Assembly: GCA_011772495.1 (NCBI GenBank)
Contig: WVZL01000024.1
Location: 1 to 40,466, forward strand
Direction of reading: 5' to 3'
From: Candidatus Aminicenantota bacterium
Lineage (GTDB): Bacteria; Acidobacteriota; Aminicenantia; Aminicenantales; Aminicenantaceae
Length of the DNA: 40,466 nt
This document shows, one piece after another, positions 1 through 8,518 of this stretch; position 1 is the stretch's first letter; each line of letters begins with the position of its first letter. The translations under genes and the position numbers were made by a program. The notes under the pieces were generated by a model. It saw only the letters and a list, made by a program, of their open reading frames with translations, made no database searches and was not told the DNA's origin.

Positions 1-561
1 CCGCCTCCACCTCCTCCACCGCCGCCTCCTCCAGCTAAGAAAAAATCTTCCTCCAGAGTCAAAACTCGCATCAAACCCGTCAGAGCCCAAAAACCCATCG
101 AACCCGGCAAACTCGTCGCCCCAGTGGAAATCCCTGATGAAATCGCCGAAGAAGAAATCGCCGATATCGGTATCGAAGGCGGAGTCGAAGGCGGAGTCGA
201 GGGCGGCGTCGTAGGCGGAGTCCTCGGCGGTGTCGTCGGCGGTGTGCTCGGCGGCGTGGTCGGTGAAGTCGAAGCCCCAGTAAGAGCCGTGGGAGAGATC
301 AAACCCCCCAGATTGATCAGAAGAGTTGACCCCCTCTACCCAGAAATCGCCCGCCAAGCAAGAGTCGAGGGAATCGTGATCGTCGAAGCCACTACCGATA
401 TCTATGGACGCGTCCAGAGACTTAAAGTGCTCCGCTCCATCCCTCTTCTCGACCAGGCAGCCATCGATGCTGTCCGACAGTGGCAATACGAACCCATGAT
501 CATCAACGGAAGACCCAGGGGAGTCATCTTCACGGTTACGGTTACGTTTAAATTAAAATAG
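1..561 (+). CDS. TonB-family energy transducer, C-terminal part (5' truncated by window edge)
   Basis: The reading frame is open from base 1, so the gene starts outside the window; a GTG at 124 is only an internal valine codon. What is seen is a run of about 11 prolines, a basic stretch (AKKKSSSRVKTR), an acidic segment, eight xGGV-type tetrapeptides, and then a TonB C-terminal domain beginning near EIKPPRLIRRVDPLYPEIAR and ending in a beta-strand-like VTVTFKLK. Pro-rich linker plus PxYP...A...G.V.......G.V is the TonB_C pattern. TonB proteins span the periplasm and pass proton-motive energy from ExbB/ExbD to outer-membrane receptors, so the cell probably has an outer membrane. The N-terminal membrane anchor is not visible. 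The family is sure; the transported substrate is unknown. Confidence 0.88.
   Translation, partial: PPPPPPPPPPPAKKKSSSRVKTRIKPVRAQKPIEPGKLVAPVEIPDEIAEEEIADIGIEGGVEGGVEGGVVGGVLGGVVGGVLGGVVGEVEAPVRAVGEIKPPRLIRRVDPLYPEIARQARVEGIVIVEATTDIYGRVQRLKVLRSIPLLDQAAIDAVRQWQYEPMIINGRPRGVIFTVTVTFKLK
175..270 (+). repeat. 12-bp tandem repeat encoding xGGV tetrapeptides
   Basis: Eight successive 12-base units encode EGGV, EGGV, EGGV, VGGV, LGGV, VGGV, LGGV and VGEV inside the tonB-like gene. The units diverge mainly at third codon positions, so the protein repeat has been kept by selection longer than the DNA repeat. It lies between the Pro-rich linker and the TonB_C domain and probably forms part of the flexible periplasmic spacer. 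The copy number could vary between strains. Confidence 0.8.
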
Positions 562-882
562 ACATCGAATGCGAGCTGCGCACTTTGAGGTTGAAGTAAA
601 ACCGAACTTAATTGCACAACCTCAACACTCGTGTCAAGGACTAAGGTGAAATAGCCTTCAACTCTTCTTTCTCATCTGAAGCGCCGTTTCTAAAAAGAAT
701 ATCAAGAGAGAATTCTGGATTCTTTAATCCCACACAGGTCCAGAAATTCTGAATAGATATCCTCGAATCTTTTTTTTGAGATTCACAGGGACTGAGTTTT
801 AAATATAGACTTCAGGTCTCTTTAAAATGATTGGAAGTTATAGGAAGGCTCAGATTGATTCCATCAAGCGTAATAGCCTGTT
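562..882. other. Intergenic region between two convergent genes
   Basis: These 321 bases separate the ends of the tonB-like gene and gpgS copy 1. No open frame with coding character is seen. The only structure found is an AT-rich hairpin at 797-827: TTTTAAA pairs with TTTAAAA, and inside it AGAC pairs with GTCT around a TTCAG loop. It might act as a weak terminator for either gene, but it has neither a GC-rich stem nor a clear T-tract. Confidence 0.4.
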
Positions 883-2091
883 TTATTGTTGGTAGTCTTT
901 CTTTACTGCTTCTAGCAACAGATTATAAAATTCAGGAAAAGCTGCAGTCACTCGGTGCCAGTTAGGAATCAGGAGAGTTTCGAAGGGGTTCTTCCAGAAA
1001 GCCTCGCCAGCTATCCTAATGGCTTCAGTAAAGGATTCCACACATACAGCTTCATCATGGCGATCAAAAAACAAATTATTGATGGCTGCATCATTCTCGT
1101 AGCGGGTGATGGTTTCATGAGAAGCCTTGGCATAGATATTCCTCAAAGTTTTAAAGAATCCTTCGGAAAATTGGACCCCTTCTCCACCCAGCGTTCTAAA
1201 AATGGATTTCGCTATATCCACCGCCATTTTCATGAGACCCTTCTCAGCATCATCTGGAACTAGCTCTTGATGTTTGTGTTCATAGGAATCAGCAATATCA
1301 ACTTGGCAGATCCTGTTTAAGGCCATATTTCGGTAAACCTCAGCCAAGGTTCCCACTTCTAGGCCCCAATCACTGGGAATCCTCATGGTCATGGCCAAAT
1401 CCTTTCTCAAGGAGATTTCTCCTGAAAGAGCATAGCGGAAGCTGTCCATATAGACCAAGAAAGGCAAATATCCCAGCATTTTTTCTAAGGCCCGAATAAA
1501 AGGAGTAAAGAACAACCGAGTGACCCTCCCATGCATTCTATCTGTGATCCGGCTGTAGAAACCTTTACAAAATTCGTACTCGGAATGAGGGTTGGCTACA
1601 GGATAACAAAGGCGAGCGAGGAGGGAACGATCATAGTCGATAATATCACAATCCTGAAGCGCAATGACTCTGGCTTTTCCCTTGGCCAAAACGTACCCCA
1701 GAGCAATCCAGGCAGCCCGTCCTTTTCCTGCTTGCCCTGGAGATAACTCGTTTTTCTCTAACACCTGGTAAAGCTTTCTCATTTTGGGGCCATCATTCCA
1801 AATGATGATGACTTTTCTATAGGAAGAAAAATATTTTTTGACTTTTTTGAATTGTTCAGGACTGGCTCTATCCAAACAGACCACTATCTGGCTGATATAT
1901 TTTGCCTTTTTTAATTCATCGATGATGCCTTGGAGGGCTCCACTCGCATATTCCCGATAGAGGGAGGGTAAGACCAAGGCTATAGGTCTTATTTTTGAGA
2001 ATTCTTTGAGTTCTTCTTCCAATCTCTTAAGATTAAGTTTTCCCAATTTATGAAAAGTAGTGATGACTCCATTCTGGAAAAAATCAGACAT
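883..2091 (-). CDS. gpgS: Glucosyl-3-phosphoglycerate synthase (GT81-type), copy 1
   Basis: 402 aa. It resembles the GpgS family known from archaea and Persephonella, which moves glucose from an NDP-glucose to 3-phosphoglycerate in the cytoplasm to make the precursor of the compatible solute glucosylglycerate. Visible features: N-terminal DFFQNGVITTFHKL, AGKGRAAW near 121-128, the metal-binding DCD at 147-149 (ALQDCDI), CKGFYSRITDRMHGRVTR near 175-192, SGE at 223-225, DWGLEVGTLAEVYR near 241-254 and EHKHQ. It is collinear with the copy at 39085-40293 and shares more than half of its residues by eye. The start is supported by GGAGGAAGAG just before ATG. It stands alone on the minus strand with its own promoter, and no phosphatase is adjacent. 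Sugar-donor specificity (glucose versus mannose) cannot be read from sequence alone. Confidence 0.85.
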   Translation of the reverse strand: MSDFFQNGVITTFHKLGKLNLKRLEEELKEFSKIRPIALVLPSLYREYASGALQGIIDELKKAKYISQIVVCLDRASPEQFKKVKKYFSSYRKVIIIWNDGPKMRKLYQVLEKNELSPGQAGKGRAAWIALGYVLAKGKARVIALQDCDIIDYDRSLLARLCYPVANPHSEYEFCKGFYSRITDRMHGRVTRLFFTPFIRALEKMLGYLPFLVYMDSFRYALSGEISLRKDLAMTMRIPSDWGLEVGTLAEVYRNMALNRICQVDIADSYEHKHQELVPDDAEKGLMKMAVDIAKSIFRTLGGEGVQFSEGFFKTLRNIYAKASHETITRYENDAAINNLFFDRHDEAVCVESFTEAIRIAGEAFWKNPFETLLIPNWHRVTAAFPEFYNLLLEAVKKDYQQ

Positions 2092-2158
2092 CTCTTCCTC
2101 CCTATAAAGGCGGTTTTAAGCCAAATATCAAACCTGAAGATACGATCGAAGTGGGAAT

Positions 2159-2187
2159 AGGATAAAAAAAAAAAAATTTTGTGTCAA
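2159..2187 (-). promoter_or_regulatory. Sigma70-type promoter for gpgS copy 1
   Basis: Read on the minus strand: TTGACA (2187-2182), a 17-base spacer and TATCCT (2164-2159). The spacer is almost wholly a T13 homopolymer. The predicted transcript start is about 60 bases before the gpgS ATG. The -35 is a perfect consensus and the -10 matches at four of six positions. Confidence 0.5.
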
Positions 2188-2191
2188 CCAC

Positions 2192-2219
2192 TTGATTTTT
2201 GTGAAGGATGGGTTATACT
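2192..2219 (+). promoter_or_regulatory. Candidate promoter for the glycosyltransferase-symporter unit
   Basis: TTGATT (2192-2197), a 16-base spacer, then TATACT (2214-2219). Its -35 is only 4 bases from the -35 of the divergent gpgS promoter, so the two polymerases would bind next to each other and could share regulators. The leader to the GTG start would be about 175 bases, which is long. Confidence 0.4.
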
Positions 2220-2402
2220 TCCAATCTTAATTAAAATTATTTCAAGAGGCCGCGTGCGAACCCTAACTCAAAGTGACTAGTTTATTAAAAAAGGATTTTC
2301 ACTTTCTCCGCCCCGGCCATACTTTCTCCCCTGACCTTCCTCCTCGAGGAATTTCCCCTTTTTCAGAGCAAACAAAACACTTAAAAGGATGAATTAGCCC
2401 CG

Positions 2403-3716
2403 GTGGAAAAGAAGCTTTCTCTAACTCCCAAGATAATAAAGGATATCAAAAGAATAAAAAAAGCAGATATATTGGTTGGAATACCCAGCTATAATTCTGA
2501 AGCCACGATCAGCCATGTCATAAAAGCTGTGAGGCTGGGTCTGACCAAATACTTTCCCAAGTATAAAAGCGTCATCATCAATTCAGACTGTGGCTCCTCA
2601 GATAATACGCGTAAAATTGCCAGGAATAATCTTCAAGACTACAAAGACCTGGAATCGATACTGATTGCCCATGAAATGCACCCTTTCTCCCGGAGTCTGC
2701 ACACTCCCATTTCAGAAATGGTGACCAGCTTTCGGGGAGCTCCAGGAAAAGGAAAAGCTTTCCGGAGAATATTCGAGATCGCCAATGAGTTAAGAGTAAG
2801 GGTCGTTGTGGTCGTAGATTCTGACCTACGTTCCATCACTCCTGAATGGATACAACTACTGGGTGGCCCAATTATTTTTCAAGGCTATGATTATGTGGCC
2901 CCGCTCTACACCCGCCATAAATACGACGGAACAATCACTAATTCTATCATTTACCCCTTGACCCGAGCCCTCTACGGGAAAAAAATTCGTCAGCCTATCG
3001 GTGGAGAGTTTGGATTTTCAGCCAATGTTCTCAAGGATTATCTGAAAAAAGAAATCTGGGATACTGATGTGGCTTACTACGGCATAGATATCTGGATGAC
3101 CACCATGGCTTTGGCTAATGGCTTCAACATCTGCCAATCTTTTTTGGGAGCTAAGATCCACAATCCAAAATCGGTTAGTACCTTAGCTCCTATGTTTAAG
3201 CAAGTCATCGGAACCATATTTTCTCTGGCAGAAGAGTATTCCGAAACCTGGAAAACGATCAAAAAGAGTGAAGAGCTTCCCACCTTTGGATTTCAATCCC
3301 AAGTTATTCCGGAAGAAGTCGAGCAAGATTTCAACGACCTTTACCAGAGTTTTCACAGAGGATTCAAAAAATTCGATTGCATCTGGCAAGAGATATTAAA
3401 AAATAACAACCGTGCAGAACTGTCAAGAATTGTTCTTCTTCAAAAGAAGGATCTCAGCTTTCCTGCCCATCTTTGGGTAAAAATTCTCTATGACTATCTC
3501 TGTTTCTATCACCGATTCAAAAACGTATTCATAGAGATGAGCCTCCCCTTAGTCCTCGAATCCATGATTCCCCTCTATTTCGGATTCATCGCTTCCTACG
3601 TGAAAAAAACCATGAAATTGAGCAATCAGCAAGCCGAAGAAGAGATTGAAAAGCTCTGTTTGGAATTCGAAAAATCAAAACCCTACTTGATCGAGAACTG
3701 GGATAAAAAAGAGTAA
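2403..3716 (+). CDS. GT-A glycosyltransferase (GT2/GT81-like), possible glycosylglycerate pathway enzyme
   Basis: 437 aa. The N-terminal 270 residues form a GT-A fold: VGIPSYNSEATI near 25-36, SDCGSSDNT near 61-69, GKGKA at 115-119, the metal-binding DSD at 139-141, and PIGGEF at 198-203. The DSD and P-GGE pattern recalls actinobacterial GpgS-type GT81 enzymes, but the protein is clearly distinct from the two 402-aa GpgS copies here. Residues 290-437 look helical with no recognised domain. It could be the second glycosyltransferase of a two-sugar solute such as mannosylglucosylglycerate, but the acceptor is not proven. The start is GTG; a weak AAGGA lies 13 bases upstream. The symporter gene follows after 9 bases, so the two are probably translated from one mRNA. 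Confidence 0.7.
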   Translation: MEKKLSLTPKIIKDIKRIKKADILVGIPSYNSEATISHVIKAVRLGLTKYFPKYKSVIINSDCGSSDNTRKIARNNLQDYKDLESILIAHEMHPFSRSLHTPISEMVTSFRGAPGKGKAFRRIFEIANELRVRVVVVVDSDLRSITPEWIQLLGGPIIFQGYDYVAPLYTRHKYDGTITNSIIYPLTRALYGKKIRQPIGGEFGFSANVLKDYLKKEIWDTDVAYYGIDIWMTTMALANGFNICQSFLGAKIHNPKSVSTLAPMFKQVIGTIFSLAEEYSETWKTIKKSEELPTFGFQSQVIPEEVEQDFNDLYQSFHRGFKKFDCIWQEILKNNNRAELSRIVLLQKKDLSFPAHLWVKILYDYLCFYHRFKNVFIEMSLPLVLESMIPLYFGFIASYVKKTMKLSNQQAEEEIEKLCLEFEKSKPYLIENWDKKE

Positions 3717-3725
3717 GGCTCCTCG

Positions 3726-5303
3726 GTGTCTCTCCTCGATTGGACCATCATTATCTTGTATGCTGGAGGGCTCATCGTCCTCGGCTGGTGGCTTGGCCTC
3801 AGGCAGAGATCTACAGAAGATTACTATCTGGCAGGAAGAAGACTTCCCTGGCTTCCCATCGGCTTCTCCACCATGGCAACCCAACTGGGAGCCATATCTT
3901 TCATCTCTGCACCTGCCTTTGTCGCCTTAAGGCCCAAAGGAGGGATGATATGGCTGGGCTATGAACTTGCCCTTCCTCTGGCCATAGCTGTCCTCATGGC
4001 CTTTCTCTTCCCTGTTTTCCATTCCCTCCGCATAATAAGTGTCTACGAATACCTGGAGAGGCGTTATGACGTCAAGACAAGAGTACTGATGAGCCTGGTT
4101 TTTCAAATCAGCCGCGGTCTAGCCACTGGTGTTACCGTGTATGCTGCGGCCATCGTTCTTTCTGTTGTGCTCAATATTCCGCTCTGGATAACCATCCTGC
4201 TTATCGGAGCCGTGGCTATGATCTACGAGCTTTTCGGGGGCATTCATGTCGACATTCTCTCAGATACGATTCAAATGATTGTCATACTGGCCGGAATAAT
4301 CATCATCGGAGTCGTCGGTCTGCATCTTGTTGGAGGATGGAAAGCTCTGGCTCAATTTTTAGACCCCGCTCGATTTCAAGCCGTGGACTTTTCTGCTCAT
4401 GGCTTGGGAGACAGTAAAGATTTTGGATTCTGGCCTTTACTCCTAGGGGGTTTTTTTCTCTACGCCTCCTATTACGGCTGCGACCAAAGTCAAGTCCAGA
4501 GAGAGCTTTCAGCCAGGAATCTCAAGGAATGCAAGTTAAGCCTGCTCTTCAACGGTTTCTTCCGCTTCCCTGTAGTCCTCGCCTACTGCACAGCAGGGTT
4601 GATTCTAGGTACCTATGTCGCCCAGAATTCTGAATTTTTAAGTAAGCTCCCCCAAGGGAATTATGATTATCTTCTTCCGGTATTTGTTATGGAAACACTG
4701 CCAGCAGGAGTAGTGGGGTTGATCTTCATCGCTATAATGGCTGCGGCCATGTCTTCGTTGGATTCGTCCATAAACTCCTTGAGTGCAGCTTCTACGGAAG
4801 ATATCTATAAAAAATTGAAGAAGAAAAAACTCGAACCCCATCAAGAGATGAGATTATCCAAGCAATTCACGCTCTTTTGGGGAGTGTTTTGTATCGGCTT
4901 TGCTTTTTTAGTGGGAGATATTTCCCCAACCATCATTGAATCCATAAACAAGATTGGCTCAGCTTTTTATGGCCCTGTCTTTGCAGTTTTTTTGGCTGGG
5001 GTCATTTATTCAAAGGCTAAACCAGGCCCAGCAATCAGCGGCTTGATCGCAGGGGTTTTGATAAATCTTTTTCTCTGGCTATTCGTTCCTTCAGTATCGT
5101 GGTTGTGGTGGAATGCCATCGGGTTTTTGCTGGCGGCTCTGGTCATATTCGTAGGGAGTAACTACATCAGCCAGGCTCCCAAAAGCACTTTTAAAATCAA
5201 GATCCCTCGAGAAAAAAAGATTTGGAAAGTCTCCTATGCAGCCCTGATTATCTATGTTGTGGGACTTATTCTCTTCCTGATTTATCTCCCTAAGATTTTT
5301 TAA
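3726..5303 (+). CDS. Sodium:solute symporter (SSS/SLC5 family)
   Basis: 525 aa with about 13 hydrophobic helices. It imports a small organic solute together with Na+ across the inner membrane. Family marks: STEDYYLAGR at 29-38, GAISFISAPA near 55-64, GGIHVDILSDTIQ near 171-183, GCDQSQVQRE at 251-260 and the sodium-site helix SSLDSS at 343-348. It begins with GTG 9 bases after the glycosyltransferase stop; the overlapping GAGTAAGG serves as ribosome binding site. The substrate class (sugar, amino acid, sialic acid, solute) cannot be fixed from these motifs. Pairing with a glycosyltransferase suggests a sugar or a glycosylated solute, which is inference. AAGATTTTT/AAAAATCTT at 5292-5310 over the stop codon is a weak AT-only hairpin. 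Confidence 0.88.
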   Translation: MSLLDWTIIILYAGGLIVLGWWLGLRQRSTEDYYLAGRRLPWLPIGFSTMATQLGAISFISAPAFVALRPKGGMIWLGYELALPLAIAVLMAFLFPVFHSLRIISVYEYLERRYDVKTRVLMSLVFQISRGLATGVTVYAAAIVLSVVLNIPLWITILLIGAVAMIYELFGGIHVDILSDTIQMIVILAGIIIIGVVGLHLVGGWKALAQFLDPARFQAVDFSAHGLGDSKDFGFWPLLLGGFFLYASYYGCDQSQVQRELSARNLKECKLSLLFNGFFRFPVVLAYCTAGLILGTYVAQNSEFLSKLPQGNYDYLLPVFVMETLPAGVVGLIFIAIMAAAMSSLDSSINSLSAASTEDIYKKLKKKKLEPHQEMRLSKQFTLFWGVFCIGFAFLVGDISPTIIESINKIGSAFYGPVFAVFLAGVIYSKAKPGPAISGLIAGVLINLFLWLFVPSVSWLWWNAIGFLLAALVIFVGSNYISQAPKSTFKIKIPREKKIWKVSYAALIIYVVGLILFLIYLPKIF

Positions 5304-5395
5304 AAATCTTTTGGGATTTTCTTAAAGTTATCTCAATATTTATTGAATAAGTTTGAAATTGACAGCCAGCAATGTACTCAAAGGAGCATTAACAA

Positions 5396-7165
5396 TTATT
5401 GATTTTCACCCTTTTTAGGAAGAACCAGCCCATGATCAAGAGGAAAAAGTCCAGGCAAAGTGACAGGCAGTTTCCCCCGGAGTTCTATGTCTCCGAAAAG
5501 AGCTTTAACCGCGGTTTTTTGAGCCTGAGGCGATTCTTGGAAAGCACAGAGATAGGCATTAACTTCAGGAAAATGACGAATAAAATAGGGACTGCCGAAG
5601 GAAACGACAATAACCGGAGGAGAACCTTTAACTGTTTCCTGAACAGCCTGGATGTGTCTTGGCTCGAGGTCCACTGTTCCTTTCCAAGCTCTTCTTCTCG
5701 AGAAAAGGGCAATAATTATTAGATCTGCTTCTCGAGCCTTCTCCAGCCCCTCTCGGATATAATCTTCCCCTGTATAACAGTCAGCATAGAAACTCATGAT
5801 TTCGGGGTATCTTTCCTCTATTCCACTAATGAAGACCCTTCCGGCAAAGAACTCTCCTGGGTCACTGCTCAAAGAAAACACAGCTAGCTTCGGGGGAGTT
5901 TCCGGAAGGGGGAGGATATTTTTTTCGTTCTTAACCAGAGTCATAGAATTCTCGAACAATCTCATCGCCTCAACGGAATGCTCAGGGGAGGATATAACCT
6001 TTTTTAGAACCCCTGCTTCCACAAGCTTGTTTTTATGGAGGCCAAGCATAGCCTTGACTTCGAGAATCCTCTTTACAGAAGCGTCAATCCTTGCTTCTTG
6101 AATCACACCTGAAGAGACAGCCTGAATTAGTGCTTCTATAACTTGTTCAACCTCAGGAGGAATGAGGACCATGTCCACTCCAGCCTGCACAGCCTTTTTG
6201 GCTGATTCTTCGGGGCTGTAGAGGTTCGTGACCCCTCCCATATCCATGGCATCGGTGACGATCAAACCTTTGAAGCCGAATTCATTCCTCAGGAGTTCAG
6301 TAATGATTTGAGGGGAGAGAGTAGCGGGAAGATTGGGTGTAGAATCTAGAGAAGGAAAGTAAATATGGGTGGTCATGATGGCTTGGACACCTGCTTCCAC
6401 AGCCTTTTTAAACGGATAGAGTTCTACCTGGTCCAGACGTTTTCGATCAGCTTTAACAGTGGGTAGTTCAAGATGGGAATCGAGCTCAGTATCCCCATGG
6501 CCTGGAAAATGCTTAGCTGTGGCGATGAGCCCGTATTCCTGGCATCCCTTTATGAAAGCCTTTGCCAGGCGGCTGACTCGTTCCGGATCTTCACCAAAAG
6601 AACGGACATTGATGATAGGATTCTCTGGATTGATGTTCACATCGACTACCGGTGCATAGGTCATGTGGATTCCCATGGCTCTTCCTTCCAGGGCAGTGAT
6701 TCTTCCCATTGAATAGGCTGCTTCTTCGGAACCGATAGCGCCGATGGCCATCAAAGGGGGAAAGAGAGTGGCTCCCTCAATCTGATTCGCTGCTCCCCTC
6801 TCAAAGTCTGAAGCTATCAGGAGAGGGATTTTAGACTTATTCTGGAAAGTATTCGTTAAATAAGCGGTTTCTAAAACGTCTCCTCCGAAAAGAATCAAAC
6901 CACCGATCTTGCGTTCCATGATCAAGGATTCGATCTGTTTGACATATTCACTGTCTATATTCACAAAGTAGCCAGAATAGCGGCAAGTGACCATCTGTCC
7001 AATCTTTTCTTCCAGAGTCATGGTCGCCATCGTGTTCTTCACCCAGGCTGATTCTTCATGACCAAAATATAAGCGGCGCTGGTCAGTGTTGGCATAAGAA
7101 GAGAAAGCAATGTGTGATACGAGAATCATGATGATATGGACGCTCGAAGCTTTGTTTCTTTTCAT
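5396..7165 (-). CDS. Secreted GH3 beta-N-acetylhexosaminidase (NagZ-like)
   Basis: 589 aa. A hydrophobic N-terminus (residues 8-25, SSYA near 22-25) suggests Sec export. The GH3 barrel follows: ASDFERG near 119-125, the NagZ-type histidine loop KHFPGHGD (218-225) with DSH (229-231), and nucleophile Asp305 in VTDAMDMGG. A second alpha/beta domain occupies about 410-589. The KH(F/S)PGHGD..DSH loop separates N-acetylglucosaminidases from ordinary GH3 glucosidases. The enzyme probably releases N-acetylglucosamine from peptidoglycan fragments or chitin-like oligosaccharides outside the cytoplasm, unlike cytoplasmic E. coli NagZ. It is the last gene of a minus-strand unit, 19 bases after the purine permease gene; AAGGA precedes ATG by 10 bases. 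Confidence 0.85.
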   Translation of the reverse strand: MKRNKASSVHIIMILVSHIAFSSYANTDQRRLYFGHEESAWVKNTMATMTLEEKIGQMVTCRYSGYFVNIDSEYVKQIESLIMERKIGGLILFGGDVLETAYLTNTFQNKSKIPLLIASDFERGAANQIEGATLFPPLMAIGAIGSEEAAYSMGRITALEGRAMGIHMTYAPVVDVNINPENPIINVRSFGEDPERVSRLAKAFIKGCQEYGLIATAKHFPGHGDTELDSHLELPTVKADRKRLDQVELYPFKKAVEAGVQAIMTTHIYFPSLDSTPNLPATLSPQIITELLRNEFGFKGLIVTDAMDMGGVTNLYSPEESAKKAVQAGVDMVLIPPEVEQVIEALIQAVSSGVIQEARIDASVKRILEVKAMLGLHKNKLVEAGVLKKVISSPEHSVEAMRLFENSMTLVKNEKNILPLPETPPKLAVFSLSSDPGEFFAGRVFISGIEERYPEIMSFYADCYTGEDYIREGLEKAREADLIIIALFSRRRAWKGTVDLEPRHIQAVQETVKGSPPVIVVSFGSPYFIRHFPEVNAYLCAFQESPQAQKTAVKALFGDIELRGKLPVTLPGLFPLDHGLVLPKKGENQ

Positions 7166-7184
7166 GGTGAATTTTTCCTTAGGA

Positions 7185-8507
7185 TTATTTTATCAGGTAC
7201 CGGATGATGAAGAGAAAAGAAAATAAGTAAATGATCCAGTGGACTTCTCTTCCTTTTCCAGTGACAAGCTTTAAGAGAGAATAAGAGATGAAGCCGAAGG
7301 CAATTCCTTCGGTTATGCTGACAGTCAAAGGCATGACGATAATGGTTAAAAAGGCTGGAATAGCTTCCGTAATGTCTTCCCACTTGATGAAAGTCACACA
7401 CCTCATCATCAAATATCCAACGATAATCAACGGAGGCGCCACAACCGGATGGAGGACTAATCCATTATGAATATATTCTCCGCCTATCATCTCGGCTAAA
7501 GGACTGAAGAAAAGAGCTATGATAAAGAGGGAAGAAGTAAAAATGTTGGCTAATCCTGTTCTTGCTCCTTGAGCTATTCCCGTAGCGCTTTCGATGTAGC
7601 TGGTTACAGTCGAGGTTCCGAGGAGCGCGCCTCCCACCGTTCCTATGGCATCGGAGAACATAGCTTGATTGGCTCGAGGCAGCCTTCCTTTTTTAATGAA
7701 GCCGGCAGGCTCACTCACCCCGATCAAAGTTCCCATAGTATCGAAGAGATCAAGGAAAAAGAAAATGAAAATGACCGTGAACAGGCCCGTCTGAAAGGCG
7801 CCCAAAATATCTAACTTGAATAGAGTCGGCAAAACGCTGGGAGGAGAAGAGACTAAACCGTGGTATTTGACCACACCCAAAGGGATTCCCAGTAGTGCTG
7901 TGCCTAAGATTCCGATAAGAATGGCGCCAGGGACTTTAAAAGCCATAAGCACAGCAGTAAGTATCACTCCGAACAGAACTAAAACAACCGGACGGCTAGT
8001 CAAGTCTCCCAAGCCCACTAAGACCCCTGGAGTATCCACCACCAGACCTCCGTATTCCAGCCCGATCAGAGCGATGAGGAGCCCGATACCTACAGCAATG
8101 GCATGCTTCAGTGAATCCGGAACAGAAGCCACCAGACTTTCCCAGACACCGATTATAGAAAGGATTATGAATATCGCCCCGGAAATAAAAACAGCACCCA
8201 GAGCTACCTGCCAGCTATATCCCATGGTTCCGCAGACAATGACCGCAAAAAAGATGTTATGTCCCATGGCTGGGGCTAAAGCAATAGGATACTTGGCCAA
8301 AAGTCCCATCAGAAGGGTCGCTAAGGCACTGGAAACACAGGTGGCAAACATGACCGCGCCCTTATCCATCCCCGTGCTAGAGAGGATAGCAGGTTGGACA
8401 AAGATGATATAAGACATGGTCATGAACGTGGTCAGACCGCCCACCAATTCTATTCGAATATTTGTTTTGTTCTCTTTGAGTCGAAAAGAACGATCTAAGA
8501 AACCCAT
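7185..8507 (-). CDS. NCS2-family purine (guanine/hypoxanthine/adenine) permease, AzgA/PbuG type
   Basis: 440 aa and about 12-14 transmembrane segments. Family signatures include an N-terminal amphipathic FRLKENKTNIRIELVGGLTT segment, FLDLFDTMGTLIGVSE near 245-262 and GTSTVTSYIESATGIAQG near 292-309, typical of the AzgA subgroup of NCS2 transporters. It would import purine bases by proton symport. The neighbour 11 bases upstream is adenine phosphoribosyltransferase, which converts an imported base to AMP, so the pair is a purine-salvage module. The start ATG has AAAGGTAAGAG upstream. Which base is preferred is not readable here. Confidence 0.88.
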   Translation of the reverse strand: MGFLDRSFRLKENKTNIRIELVGGLTTFMTMSYIIFVQPAILSSTGMDKGAVMFATCVSSALATLLMGLLAKYPIALAPAMGHNIFFAVIVCGTMGYSWQVALGAVFISGAIFIILSIIGVWESLVASVPDSLKHAIAVGIGLLIALIGLEYGGLVVDTPGVLVGLGDLTSRPVVLVLFGVILTAVLMAFKVPGAILIGILGTALLGIPLGVVKYHGLVSSPPSVLPTLFKLDILGAFQTGLFTVIFIFFFLDLFDTMGTLIGVSEPAGFIKKGRLPRANQAMFSDAIGTVGGALLGTSTVTSYIESATGIAQGARTGLANIFTSSLFIIALFFSPLAEMIGGEYIHNGLVLHPVVAPPLIIVGYLMMRCVTFIKWEDITEAIPAFLTIIVMPLTVSITEGIAFGFISYSLLKLVTGKGREVHWIIYLFSFLFIIRYLIK

Positions 8508-8518
8508 GTCTCTTACCT

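Larger units (their letters stand above)
2092..2402. other. Divergent intergenic control region with A13 homopolymer
   Basis: These 311 bases separate gpgS copy 1 (minus) from the glycosyltransferase-symporter unit (plus). Two back-to-back promoter candidates are listed separately. The A13 run at 2164-2176 lies inside the spacer of the minus-strand promoter. The remaining stretch, about 2220-2400, shows no gene and no strong hairpin. Confidence 0.5.

Noticed and set aside
175-270. CRISPR-like array
   Set aside because: The 12-bp units are in-frame codon repeats of a TonB spacer with no spacers between them.
883-2091. Mannosyl-3-phosphoglycerate synthase (GT55 MpgS)
   Set aside because: The sequence lacks the GT55 features I know from Pyrococcus/Thermus MpgS and instead carries the DCD, CKGxYxRxTDRMxGRVTR pattern of GpgS.
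5292-5310. Intrinsic terminator after the symporter gene
   Set aside because: The inverted repeat is almost only A and T, overlaps the stop codon and lacks a following T-tract.
7816-8412. 198-aa open frame on the plus strand
   Set aside because: It is fully antisense to the purine permease gene, has low-complexity Pro/Thr/Ile content and no ribosome site.
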